Source: Proteles cristata cristata (lineage: Eukaryota > Chordata > Mammalia > Carnivora > Hyaenidae). Taken from it: 64,000 nucleotides of DNA. Of this stretch, positions 42,227-51,974 are shown in pieces. Location: NCBI GenBank assembly GCA_017311185.1, contig JAESUZ010004792.1, forward strand, positions 62,001 through 126,000, given 5' to 3'. Numbering within the stretch: position 1 is the stretch's first letter; each line of letters opens with the position of its first letter. Position numbers and translations under genes: made by a program. The notes under the pieces are model-generated. The model was not told the origin of the DNA. It saw only the letters and a program-made list of their open reading frames with translations, and did no database searches.

Positions 42227-42438
42227 GAGGTGCATGGGAAACTCAGTTGGTTAACAGTCCAACTTTGGCTCAGGTCATGATCTTACAGTTTGCAGGTTCA
42301 AGCCCTGTATCCAGCTCTGCACTGACAGCAAGGAGACTGCATGGGACTCTCTCTATCTCCCTCCCTCTCTCTGTCCCTCTCCCACAAGATCGTGTGCTTG
42401 CTCTCTCCCTCTCTCTTTCTCTCTTAAAATAAATAAAT
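42227..42438 (+). mobile_element. Felid SINE, second of three in tandem
   Basis: Diverged head GAGGTGCATGGGAAACTCAGTTGG, GGCTCAGGTCATGATCTTAC, body, CT tract and (AAAT)n tail. It sits 13 bases after the tail of the first copy. Confidence 0.92.
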
Positions 42439-42439
42439 A

Positions 42440-42665
42440 GTGTCACCTAGGTATCTCAGTCAGCTAACATCTGACTCGATTTCAGCTTGGGTCACGATCT
42501 CACAGGTTCATGAGCTTGAGCCCCATGTCAGGCTCTGCATTGACAGTGCAGAGTCTGAGTGGAACTCTTTCTCTTTCCCTCTCTCTCTGTTCTTCCCCAA
42601 CTTGTGCGCTCTCTCTCTCTCAAAATAAATACATTTTATAAATAAATATATAAATAAATAATAAA
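42440..42665 (+). mobile_element. Felid SINE, third of three in tandem
   Basis: Head GTGTCACCTAGGTATCTCAGTCAGC directly follows the AAATAAATAAAT tail of the second copy. Body, CT tract and a long AAATAAATATATAAATAAAT tail are present. Confidence 0.92.
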
Positions 42666-42704
42666 CATATATACATATGTTTGAACTTGATTGAACATGA
42701 GCTC

Positions 42705-42830
42705 ATGAGGTGCCACTCAGGTGCTAAGAGACTATTGGCAAGACTGGAAAGGCCTCTGTCCTCTTAGAATTTACATTCTAGAAATCTTTCTAAAAGAGGA
42801 AATATCTGAATGCATTCATAGTTTAGTGGA
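42705..42830 (-). mobile_element. L2 LINE 3' end, antisense
   Basis: CACTCAGGTGCTAAGAGACTATTGG...CCTCTGTCCTCTTAGAATTTACATTCTAG matches the L2 end complement. Confidence 0.65.
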
Positions 42831-42929
42831 CATCTGCCCTTTTGGCCTCCTCCATAGCCCTTTTTTGGTGAATATCACCCAGATATTTCTTTCATAGAGC
42901 AACCTCTATATCCACATCAGGCCTTTAGG

Positions 42930-43375
42930 CTCTGGAGGCAGGCTTGGGTCCCAGGCCCAGCCCATGAAATCATACTGTGCCATTAGGGTTTAGGAATTGT
43001 TTCATGGCTGAGGAGGTGACTCAAGTCCTGTGAGAAGATTCATCTCCCCCCACCCATCCCGTGACTCTGTGAGTCTGGCCCCTGGGTTTTCCAAACTGTT
43101 GGATGTAAGCCAGGAGCAGCTGGAGACTACCACGTGGGGAAAGCTTCCCTGGGAATAAAGGCAGCAGAGTACAAAGCAGAGCCCAGTGGTGCAGAGATAG
43201 AGAGACTAAATCCTAATTACACTGTTTGAGCCCGTGAATCCTGTTATACCTGAAATCAGATCTACTTCTGGATTTTTGAGATACATGAATTAAATTTCTC
43301 TCACTTTATTTTTCTTAAGCCAGTTTGAGCTGGGATTCTATCCTTTGCAACCAAAATAGGTCTTGACTAAGTGCA
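42930..43375 (+). mobile_element. Probable old LTR, 3' part
   Basis: Ends with TTTATTTTTCTTAAGCCAGTTTGAGCTGGG and TTTGCAACCAAAATAGGTCTTGACTA, equivalent to the LTR end 'TTTAAGCCAGTTTGAGTTGGG...CTTGCAACCAAGAGAGTCCTGACTA'. An ERVL/MaLR-class LTR is likely. The 5' limit is uncertain. Confidence 0.55.
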
Positions 43376-43459
43376 GTTCAGAATTTCACCCATTTTCAGC
43401 TGATGTTTTAAAGGGACCGTATCCATGAGCTACCTTTAAAAGACTGGGTTGTGCTCTAT

Positions 43460-43640
43460 CACTCACCAGATTTCGGACCCAGGTTTCTCTGTTTTCACAC
43501 CTCGAAACTGATAATAATATCAGAGCCTTCTTGCTAAGTTTGCTGAAAGGTCCAATGAGATCATGGATGCAGAAAGCCTGGCACAGTGCCAGGCGCATGG
43601 TATGCACTCAATAAATGGTAGGCATTATGATTGTGATGAC
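43460..43640 (+). mobile_element. MIR SINE, sense, 3' half
   Basis: CTGATAATAATATCAGAGCC..., TGCTGAAAGGTCCAATGAGATCATGG, then AAGCCTGGCACAGTGCCAGG and CGCATGGTATGCACTCAATAAATGG match the MIR 3' half. Confidence 0.88.
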
Positions 43641-43649
43641 AATGGTTAT

Positions 43650-43670
43650 TATCATCATCATCATCATAAA
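43650..43670. repeat. (ATC)n microsatellite
   Basis: TATCATCATCATCATCATAAA directly after the MIR tail. Confidence 0.9.
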
Positions 43671-43774
43671 CATTAAAGTCCTTTCCTTGGCTCCACGCCC
43701 TCCCCTCCAGCAAGTGCCCTGTTTCCCTGCCCCCCTTCACAATAAATCTCTTTTTTAAAAATCACGTATGTTCT

Positions 43775-44950
43775 CTGTTTTGCACTTTTCACTTTCTATC
43801 CCCTGATTTCCATCCACTCCAATCAGGCTTTGTTCCCATTATGCTATTGAAATTGCTATTGTCAAGGTCGCCTGTGAACTCCTTCTTGCCAAAAACAATG
43901 ATTAAAATTTCTCTCATTGTACTCAGCCCTTCAGTGGCATTGATCACAGTGGATGCATTCTTTCCTTGGAAGCATTTTCCTTACTTGATTCTGGGAACCG
44001 CTCACTTGGCTTTTCTCTTACCTTTTTCTCTACCTTTTCTCTCAGTCTTCGCTGACTCATCTTCCTTTTTCTGATCATCACTCTCTACTGCAATCCTGCG
44101 TCTTCTTTCCGGTTGGACTATGAAACAGACACGCTAGTGCCAGGCTCCCCCCTCCACCTCACCATCCGCATGACATCACCTGGATGGCTAGGAGGGCCCT
44201 AAATAAATGCAAGGTGAGCACAAGTAACCCATTGGTTTCACCATCCATCTCCTTCCATCAAGTGCTCCTCCTCACATGTTTCCATTGGTAAATGGCACGG
44301 CCATTCCTACTTTCTCAGGCCAAACCCTACACATTATCTTTTCTGTTCTCATTGTCATGTCCAATCCATCAGCAGACGCAAGCTCTGACTGCGTTCTGGA
44401 TCTCAGTCTGCCCCATTCACTCCACTGCTTCCCCAGTCCAAGCAGAGGACCACACAGCAGCCTCCTCCTGGTCTCAGTGCCTCACATTTGCTCCCTAATG
44501 CTGATAGATCATGCCTCTGCTGCCTCACAACCTCAGCAGCTTTCCATGATGCCTATAGTACAACCCGAACATTTAAAAAATTCCCCTAAGAGCCTGCAGT
44601 ACATGGCCCCAAAGGCTGCTGTGCCCACCACTTACCTACTTGTGCCTGCCTGCCTTCCTCACTGTGCCACAGCTTCGCACGAGGCTCTAGGTGTCCTCCC
44701 CTGTTGCTCCCAGCGCTAATCACAGCTAGCTCTGATCATAGAGTTCTTTGTTCCGATGCCTCCTCCCTAGAGAGACTTTGCCCAACCATGCCACCCAAAA
44801 AAGTCTCTTTCCCATCTCCATTCACTCTCTTTCTTGTGTTGTGCTCTATTTTCTTCAACTTATTTATTTATTTATTTTCACCTATCCATTGGCTGCCTTC
44901 CTTGGTTGGGTGCATTATCGCATAAGCATAGATGAAAGACATGTAAGGAT
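43775..44950 (+). mobile_element. L2 LINE, about 1.2 kb, with ORF2 3' remnant
   Basis: GCTATTGTCAAGGTCGCCTGTGAACTCC, ATTGATCACAGTGGATGC, AAATGGCACGGCCATTCCTACTTTCTCAGGC, CAGCTTTCCATGATGCC, AAGAGCCTGCAGTACATGG, GCTCCCAGCGC and CTAGAGAGACTTTGCCC follow the L2 ORF2 3' part and 3'UTR in order. The 147-codon open frame at 44276-44719 is inside this relic and is not the reverse-transcriptase frame. It includes a (TTTA)n at 44858-44880. Confidence 0.85.
44858..44880. repeat. (TTTA)n microsatellite
   Basis: ACTTATTTATTTATTTATTTT within the L2 3'UTR. Confidence 0.95.
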
Positions 44951-45832
44951 TTAAAAGCAACTGGCAGGGACTGTTCTGATCTATCAGTGAGCAGCAGGGG
45001 AACGTCTGAGTCTTCTCTCTACTCATAACACTGTGGAAAGTTCAACTGTCTCCTTTCAGCCTACTCTGCAAACTTCGAGTTGAGAAACATACTTTCAAGT
45101 GGTGACTTACCTCCTGGGTGAGCTGCCTTTGTTGTAAGAGAAATAATAATTTTAAAACCTTAACACTCAAAGTACTCCAACTGTCATGGATTTCGGAGGG
45201 GAGGGGGTATAGAATAAGTTATAAATAATTTTCATGCTATATTTGGCATCTACTAAAAAGTAATCTGGTGTCATTCCTGAACATCTGATATAAAATTGAC
45301 TGTAATTTCATTAACTATCTCATACCCTAATAGGAAAGAGACAGGCATAGGTAACATGAGTACAGAATGATTAGCTGCATAAATATCTCAATCAATACCT
45401 CTTTAGAGTCTCTGGGGAATTGGAAATCAATAAGATAAGCTAGATCAATGTTAAATCTCTCCCAAGATTTAGTAAATCTCTAATCATAAAGAGAATGTCT
45501 CTCTCTGTGAAAATGGAGATAAACCAGGACACATTAAAGAATAAATTTACTATGAAATTAGCTACTAATTTCAAGGGTCCCCCAAATTAAATGTCTGGAG
45601 AAAATGTCTGTTCTCAGGGTGAAGGCAACATTCCTTTAAACTCAATTTGACTAGACTTTATCCTAAACTCTTAGACACTGTTGCCTGATTAATTCAACCT
45701 GATTCTGATCACGGCAAATCTCTGCCAAGCCCTCAAGCATGTGGAATGTTCAGATGATTCTATATTAATTTTTAATTGTTATATATGGCTTAGTAAGTGT
45801 AAAATTTCGTTCATGGACATTGTTTTCTTCAT
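44951..45832. other. Unique AT-rich noncoding DNA
   Basis: No repeat is recognised. TAAT-type cores are frequent in 45230-45560. Confidence 0.45.
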
Positions 45833-45834
45833 AA

Positions 45835-45960
45835 AATGGATTGACAACTCCTCCAGGGGAAAGATAGTACTACATCTCTCACTCTTTTATCTTTTGTCTT
45901 TCATTTTACTCAAGCACGGTTCTGTATCCTGTACACAGGTAGCCAGAATCCTATGTTAAG
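45835..45960 (+). mobile_element. Possible L2 LINE 3' end
   Basis: ACTCCTCCAGGGGAAAGATAG...CTCACTCTTTTATCTTTTGTC...CAAGCACGGTTCTGTATCC resembles the L2 'GCTCCTTGAGGGCAGGGACTGTGTC' region, diverged. Confidence 0.5.
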
Positions 45961-46139
45961 TGCTTGGCTCTGGATCCCAAGGGAATACCCCTTACAGAAA
46001 TTCCATCACCTAGAGGGGCAGTGTGTAGACCTCAGGTTGGCATGGAATGTGATTCTGAATTGTACAAGGTCAAAGGCTAGCTAGATTTAATGGGAACACA
46101 CTTGATCACGTGTGCTGGTCCTTCTGCTTCTGGATGGAC

Positions 46140-46440
46140 TGCTTTTCCCGTCCCATTCTTCACCCTTTCTGCCCTGTCTGTGCCCTTGGAGACTGACTTC
46201 TACAGACATTATCAGCCAGGCTCCCTTGCCTTCAGCTTGTGGTTGGGTTTGGCCAATGTTTTGCCCAAGCAGAAGATGACAGGTGCGAGGAGAGAAGAGT
46301 TGAGGAACCTTAGCCCAGCTGCTGTTAGACAGTCTTTTTCTCAAAGCTACAGCCCACATCAGTACTTCATCATCACATTTGCTTCCTGAATTCTGCCCAT
46401 ATCTCTGTCACAGCCCCTTTATTACATATCCTTCCATAAA
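46140..46440 (+). mobile_element. Unnamed old dispersed repeat
   Basis: TTGCCTTCAGCTTGTGGTTGGGTTTGGCCAATG and AGCCCAGCTGCTGTTAG followed by CAGCCCCTTTATTACATATCC match a common mammalian repeat 3' region whose family name I cannot recall with certainty. Confidence 0.5.
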
Positions 46441-46469
46441 TGTATTGGATCATTGAGGGTGTACGCATG

Positions 46470-46558
46470 GCCAAAAATATGTTGAACTCATACAATGTAT
46501 AAGACAATATTCTAGGTGTTTATAATTCACAAAGCAAATAAAACACCCTAACACTACA
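46470..46558 (-). mobile_element. L2 3' end, antisense (outer piece)
   Basis: ACAATGTATAAGACAATATTCTAGGTGTTTATAATTCAC is the L2 end complement. It appears to continue at 46795. Confidence 0.5.
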
Positions 46559-46559
46559 T

Positions 46560-46780
46560 GCTTATTTTCTTTATAACACATTATAGTATACCTTATCTTT
46601 ACTGGTTTATTATCTACCTTCCTTACCAGACTGGGAATATCTTGAGTGCCAGAACCATGTCTGTTTTACTCAATATACATCCACCCGGTGCTTTTGAAGA
46701 ATTTCAAGCTGACTCATAAAGTTAGGTAAATGCTTAGCCATAATATAATAAATGTTTAAATGTAGCATGATTGAAACTAT
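46560..46780 (+). mobile_element. L2 3' end, sense (inner piece)
   Basis: CCAGACTGGGAATATCTTGAGTGCCAG, TGTCTGTTTTACTCAATATAC and CTTAGCCATAATATAATAAATGTTTAAATG match the sense L2 end. Confidence 0.7.
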
Positions 46781-46794
46781 CAAAATACATAGGA

Positions 46795-47110
46795 AGAAGG
46801 GCTTGATTCTGACTAGGGAGAAGGAGACATGACATGAGACTTAAAGAATGGATAGAAGCTTCTCAGAAAGAAAAGGGTGTAGGGGAACATTCCAGATAGA
46901 GGAAACAGGTTGAATACCGGGCATTAATGACACAAAGGATCATGGTGTTATGATGTGGGGTGGGGGGAGGGGCGAGGAGTGCTGGTAGACATCCTGATTA
47001 TTTGATATACTGAAACATGGGGGTTTCTAGGAAGAATAGAGGCAAGTAACATAGGAAAGACATGTTACATTGAGAAGGCAGTACACCAGGGAAGAATTTA
47101 GAGAGTCCTT
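46795..47110 (-). mobile_element. L2 LINE, antisense
   Basis: GACATGAGACTTAAAGAATGG and GGAACATTCCAGATAGAGGAAACAGG correspond to the complement of the L2 3'UTR ('...GGGAAGAGCATTCCAGGCAGAGGGAAC'). Confidence 0.7.
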
Positions 47111-47367
47111 CTTGCCTTGATTTCTACATTATGGTAACATTTCAGGAACCTTCTCATTTCAGTAAAAAGAAACAGTCCCCCTCCCACCATGGCAGCATCT
47201 TGAAAGAATTCTAACTCAGAGGTCAAGGGCTTTGTCTAGGCTTAGCACCCCAAATGCCCCCACCCCTCTTTTGTGCTTCCCCTCTGTGTTTCTCAGCATC
47301 TCCCAGGACAAGGCAGCTTTTTGCCAAGGTTTCTGTCCATTGTTGAGAGTCTATGTATAATCTAAAT

Positions 47368-47375
47368 ATTTTATT

Positions 47376-47419
<44 letters not shown>
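47368..47419. repeat. (TTTA)n microsatellite, about 12 units
   Basis: A tetranucleotide run abutting the tail of an antisense SINE, so probably an expanded SINE (AAAT)n tail. Confidence 0.95.
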
Positions 47420-47420
<1 letters not shown>

Positions 47421-47582
47421 AGGGTTCTTTATTTATTTTGAGAGAGACAAAGACAGAATTCCAAGGCTCCACACTATCAGTGCAGAGCCTGATGTGGGGC
47501 TCAAAGTCATGGATCGTGAGATCATGACCTGAGAAAAGATCAAGACTCAAACGCTCAACTGACTGAGCCACCCAGGCCCCCC
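47420..47582 (-). mobile_element. Felid SINE, antisense, internally shortened
   Basis: Tail complement, GAGAGAGACAAAGACAGAATTCC (the GA tract is unusually short), GCAGAGCCTGATGTGGGGCTC and head CCACCCAGGCCCCCC. Confidence 0.9.
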
Positions 47583-47590
47583 ATTTTCAT

Positions 47591-47677
47591 GTTTTTTAAG
47601 TTTCTTTATTTATTTTGAGAGAGGGAGACAGAGGGAGACACAGAGAGAGAGAGAGAGGGAGAGAGAGAGAGAGAGAG
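47591..47677 (-). mobile_element. Felid SINE tail fragment, antisense
   Basis: TTTTTTAAGTTTCTTTATTTATTTTG then a long GAGAGAGGGAGACAGAGG tract. The body and tRNA head are absent, so the copy is 5'-truncated. Confidence 0.85.
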
Positions 47678-48188
47678 TAGCCTATTTTGAAGATAAAGAT
47701 AAAAATAAATCAGCAAGGCTTTTTTACATTCAATATACAGAAGCAGTAATAATTGCACTTCAGGAGACAAAGGAAGACTGGACTTTGAAGATACCCTCAC
47801 AGTGGTTTCCAAATCAGTTGTAGCCTCACTGACCTAAGTCACCTCCAGTGGGGCCAAGGTTAAACCAGGAAATGACAGCGCCAGGGAAACTTGGCCATAA
47901 GCCTCAGACCTGTGATAATTTGAAAAGACCTGTATCATTGGTCATTGAAACTAACCAAATTTTCCCCATGACAACCATGTGGATTTCTAGCCTAAAGACG
48001 CAGTGGTAGGAACTATTGATTCTATGTAGTATCGTTCAGAGATCAATGCAGTAATATCACAGCTCAACATTATGGACTTGTCTGCAGGTTGAATAGCCAC
48101 CCCAACACTTGTTACCTTATAGACATTTTGAAATCTCAAAAGTTTCTGGGCCCAGCACCTTGATGTTCAAAACATCTGCGGATTCTTT
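47678..48188. other. Unique noncoding DNA
   Basis: Nothing is recognised before the hAT relic. Confidence 0.5.
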
Positions 48189-48189
48189 A

Positions 48190-48505
48190 ATTTAGTGATT
48201 CATATGATAATGATTCATAATGATCTAATATTATCCATAGATCTCTGAGGGCCTCCAAGACCTTTCAGGGAGTTTGTGAGGGCAGAGCTATTTTCATAAT
48301 GATATTAAGACATTTTTTTGCTTTTTTATCATGTTGATATTTGCACTCATGTGGCAAAAACCAATTAGCTTTTTGCAAAAGCAAAACTGCCAGAGCCTTA
48401 GCACAAACCACAGGATCAGCAGCAACTTGTAGCAGTGTCATTATGATCTTTACCTCCACATTGAAACTCCCCAAAGCCAGTTTCACTTAAGGATGGACTT
48501 CATTA
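48190..48505 (+). mobile_element. hAT-Charlie autonomous-type relic, upstream part
   Basis: GGGAGTTTGTGAGGGCAGAGCTATTTTCATAATGATATTAAGAC, GTTGATATTTGCACTCATG, CCAGAGCCTTAGCACAAACC and AAAGCCAGTTTCACTTAAGGATG follow the coding body of a Charlie-type hAT transposon. It is interrupted at 48505 by a SINE. Confidence 0.85.
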
Positions 48506-48694
48506 GGGGCTCCTCGGTGGCTCAGTTGGTTAAGCATACAACTCTTGGCTTCAGCTCAGGTCATGATCTTGTGGTTTGTGAGTTCGAGCCCTACACTTGT
48601 GTTGGCAGTGCTGAGCTTGCTTGGGATTCTCTCTCTCCCTCTCTCTACCCCATCGCTCTCTCTGTCTCTCTGTCTCTCACTCTCTCTGTCTCTG

Positions 48695-48744
<50 letters not shown>

Positions 48745-48770
48745 CATGTAACAACAAATAAATAGACAAA
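48506..48770 (+). mobile_element. Felid SINE, sense, inside the hAT relic
   Basis: Head GGGGCTCCTCGGTGGCTCAGTTGG, tRNA-like GTTTGTGAGTTCGAGCC, body, an expanded (TCTC)n and a (TA)n run (48725-48745), A-rich tail. TSD: AAGGATGGACTTCATTA (48489-48505) and AATAATGTCCTTCATTA (48771-48787). Confidence 0.95.
48645..48745. repeat. (CT)n-(TA)n compound microsatellite
   Basis: The CT tract of the SINE has expanded to about 80 bases, followed by about ten TA units. Confidence 0.95.
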
Positions 48771-49215
48771 AATAATGTCCTTCATTAAATAGTGAAAAAA
48801 TTAATTTTATTAGATCTCAACTCTTGAGTATTAATGTTTTTTAATATTCTGTGTAATGAAATGGGAAGTTCACACGAAGCACTTCTCTTGCACACTCAAG
48901 TACAATGTTGTCACAAGGAAATGCACTTGCATCTGAGTTGCAAGCTGAACTAGCTGTTTTCACAGAGCATGATATTTACCTGAAAAAAACAACGTCCAGT
49001 CCATGGTTATTTAGACTCAGGAACTTGCCAGTCATTTTTTCAAAAGTGAAGGAAGGAAGCCAATTACTTCATAAAAGAAAACCTGTACCTGTTATCAATG
49101 CCAAAATTTTCAGGTGAAAATTAGAATTTTGGAAAACTTTTATCAGCACCCATTGTCTTTACAGCTTCTAATACTCAGATGTCATGAATGAGATCTGTGG
49201 TGATATTCACAGGCA
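48771..49215 (+). mobile_element. hAT-Charlie transposase relic, downstream part
   Basis: After the SINE the element resumes (AATAGTGAAAAAATTAATTTTATTAG, GAAATGGGAAGTTCACACGAAGCACTTC). A 70-codon open stretch at 48905-49117 encodes ELQAELAVF and WLFRL..IFSK blocks as in the C-terminal half of Charlie transposases, then ACAGCTTCTAATACTCAG and GATCTGTGGTGATATTCAC. Matching ends at about 49215. The relic is frameshifted and cannot encode an active enzyme. Confidence 0.9.
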
Positions 49216-49224
49216 AGGGATATG

Positions 49225-49345
49225 ATTTTAAAGTCTAGATTTGCCACCAACTATCTATAAAACATCAAGCCACTCCTCTCTCTGACTCTCACATTCCTAA
49301 ATTCAAAACCAAAATTAAGATAAATGATTTTTTTGTAGTTACTTC
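49225..49345 (+). mobile_element. Possible MIR SINE, sense
   Basis: AGATTTGCCACCAACTATC, AAGCCACTCCTCTCTCTGACTCTCACATTCC and AAGATAAATGA fit MIR with many changes. Confidence 0.5.
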
Positions 49346-49943
49346 TAATTCTTACATTTATGTTCTCTCATCTTCTGTCTCTTCTTCTTTTTTTTGTTTT
49401 TTTTTTCCTTCTCTCATACTCAGGTTACAGAGCTTCTAAGCTTCTTAGAAAGAAGAAAGGATATTTGCTACCAGGGTCAAGAGGGAGACCACAAAACTTC
49501 TAGAGGGGAATCATCTCCCTCCCTCATTGTCACTGGGCCTTGCATATCAGAGTCTGGAAACAAAGGATTCTGACACATCATAATAGCCACATATTACCTA
49601 TGTAGCCAGCCACACACAGAAAAGCAGCTCTCCTCCACTCTTGAAATGTAGCTTAGCACCTGTGTGCAGGTTTGTGCTCAGGCCTGTCTGCTCCCTGCTG
49701 AGGGCAAAGTCATGCTGAAGGATGGAGGGAGATGCTCGGTGAAAGCCAGGTGTGGAGGGGAGGAAACGACCACCATGCCTTCGGTTTGCCAACTCCACTA
49801 TGCCAAGGCACCTGCAGTCCTCCTGTAGCGCAGCTTGACAGAAACTGCCCGATGAGAAAAACAAGCATCCTGCTGAGAAGGAAGCCTCCCCATTCAAGAG
49901 TGTAAGTGAAGGATGCTGAAAAGCCTTACCACATTTTAAAAGC
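49346..49943. other. Unique noncoding DNA
   Basis: A T-rich run at 49387-49408. The 115-codon minus-strand frame 49598-49945 has no recognisable domain. Confidence 0.45.
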
Positions 49944-49944
49944 A

Positions 49945-50175
49945 CTCCTCTTTGGGCCCCACACGGAGGTCTGGAAAGGCTGTGCGCAGCGGTTCCTTGC
50001 TAAATGCTTGTTGACTGGGGGACTGACTGCATGCAGAGATGACGAACATGCCAATCTCTGCCTGCATCCAAATTTGCATTAGCCAATGAGACCACTGCCT
50101 CGAGAGCTGCAGAAGCTGCTCTTAACCAGGCTGGCTCTCACAACAAGGTCAGTCTTGGCACCACTTCTTTTTGCT
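49945..50175. promoter_or_regulatory. Candidate regulatory element with octamer and CCAAT box
   Basis: ATTTGCAT (octamer, 50072-50079) and CCAAT (50083-50087) sit four bases apart inside CCAAATTTGCATTAGCCAATG. Flanked by GCATGCAGAGATG and GAGCTGCAGAAGCTGC. No TATA box or transcript is demonstrable. Confidence 0.33.
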
Positions 50176-51760
50176 ATGGTTGAATTCTCTTAAAGTGTGC
50201 GTAAGAGGAATAAGAGCTGAGGAAAGGGAGGAGGAAGATATTCTTGTCTGCAGCTAGTTTCTTTGGTTGCTTTTCTACAAGGAAATCATCCTCTTTGCAT
50301 TAATTTCTTCTTTGTTTAAAATTGTCTGATTAAGTCTCCACAAATCTAGAGAATTGTTCTACCTCTTATTCTTCCTTCTCTTTTCAGTCTGGCAGCCACA
50401 AGAACAAATCACAAGGTGGATGTGCTTTGCTTCCTTATAGTCACACGGAGGAGAAAAAGAGAGAGGAAGTAGGGACAGGGTTGGGGCAGGAATGGGGAGA
50501 GTCCTAGAGACAGCAAGAAAACATCCTTGTGGAGCTAAATTGCATTCAACATAACAAACTATCGTCTTGAAATGAGTGTTCCAATTGAGTTTTGATGTAA
50601 ACACTAATATTTCCTCCACTGAGCTCTGCTCTCTCAGACAATCTCATGTATATTTCACTATGTGTCCTACCTACTATTACACTCATACATCAAAGGATCT
50701 GAGGACAAGGAACCTGATTTTGAAAACATTATTCTTTTAAAGATTTATCCTCTCATCTTGACCACCTCCTTAGCTGGAAGGGAGCGGTTCTCCATAAATT
50801 ATTTTTAATGTGTCATGCAAAAGGGATCTTCTCACCTTTTCTTCAGATGAATTTTCCACAGGTATAATTAGGTGGGGGCCCTTGATTTTCTTTCTGTTCT
50901 TCTTTCCATCCATGTACATTAGGTATGTTCATAAACGGCACCCAAAAGTAAATCAAAAGGGAAGGTGGGGCTTCAAAAATGAAAATTTCAATGATACTTT
51001 ACAGGAAGCCCAATGGAAGGAGGGCATGGGGTCTTACTTAGCTTCAAGAAGGGACACTAAAAATGATCACCCCCCAAAATCTTGGAAATAGGTGTGAAGA
51101 TGCCTTTTAGAGGGGGTCCTTTAGTCCAGCCTATGCTCAGTGTCGTTTTCAAGGCTATGTTTTGCTAATCCCAATAGTGCTCAAGCTTCAGGTGTCCACC
51201 AATAATAAGATGCAGCTAAGCCTCTCTTACCTATTCTTGCGGTCAGCAGATGTGTTTCTGAACATCTTACTCCTACTGCCTGGCTTAGGCTCTTCCAAAC
51301 TGGCCAAAACCTGAGTGAAAGTAAGTTCATGATAACCTGCTAAGCCTCACTATTTTAAATCTCATGGATCCTCATTGTCCACGTGCAGGTGAAGTCAGTA
51401 TCAGTATCTCTTTACACCCTGAACTTCACCACCATTATTGCAAACGGGCTTAAAAACTTTTCCCAGAAAATTTTAACTTGCAAATAATAGTATCTAAAAA
51501 ATGGGGCTCAGATCCTCCTTTCTTGTAACATATTGGTTTCCAGTTTAGGATTTCCATACCAAAGATTTGCATAAAAGCTCTGGGCCCAAAATGTTATGCT
51601 TTGTCCTTTCTCTACTTTGTACTCCTTCTTCTAAATAATAGATGAGGTCTTCTGTCCCTTCTTATCCATTTGACATATCACTAGGACAGGACTGACTAAT
51701 CTTCTAGGAGGAGACCCTGGATCACTCTTACTGCTATTTCAGGCTTGATCTCCTATCCCC
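50176..51760. other. Unique noncoding DNA
   Basis: No repeat is recognised across about 1.6 kb. 50205-50240 is purine-rich (GAGGAAAGGGAGGAGGAAG). Frames of 86-93 codons at 50359-50619 and 50810-51091 have no domain. Confidence 0.45.
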
Positions 51761-51761
51761 A

Positions 51762-51972
51762 TTTTTTTTAAGTTTTTATTGATTTTTATTTTGGAGAAAG
51801 AGAGAGCATAAGCAGGGAAAGGGCAGAGTGAGGGAGAGAGAGAGGGGACAGAGGATCCGAAGTGGGCTCTGCACAGACAGCAGAGAGTCCAATGCGGGGC
51901 TTAAACTCACAAACTGTGAGAGCATAACCTGAGCCAAAGGCAGACTCTTAACCCACTGGGCCACCCAGGCAC
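51762..51972 (-). mobile_element. Felid SINE, antisense
   Basis: T-rich start, GAGAAAGAGAGAGCATAAGC, GGATCCGAAGTGGGCTCTG, ATGCGGGGCTTAAACTCAC and head CACTGGGCCACCCAGGCAC. The flanks CTCCTATCCCC (to 51760) and CTCCTGTCTCC (after 51974) resemble an eroded TSD. Confidence 0.93.
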
Positions 51973-51974
51973 TG

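Noticed and set aside
42010..42665. Array-like repetition that could suggest a CRISPR or satellite
   Set aside because: The units are three independent felid SINEs with their own tails, in a mammalian genome.
44276..44719. 147-codon plus-strand open frame, the longest in the window
   Set aside because: It lies wholly inside an L2 relic and is not the L2 reverse-transcriptase frame.
45090..45140. Minus-strand 12-base exon-like segment (complement of CTTACCTCCTGG...)
   Set aside because: The donor is good, but the acceptor is weak and the segment is only 12 bases long, so it is easily produced by chance.
46957..46972. G-rich run suggesting a G-quadruplex
   Set aside because: Only three G runs are separated by loops, so a standard four-run quadruplex is not supported.
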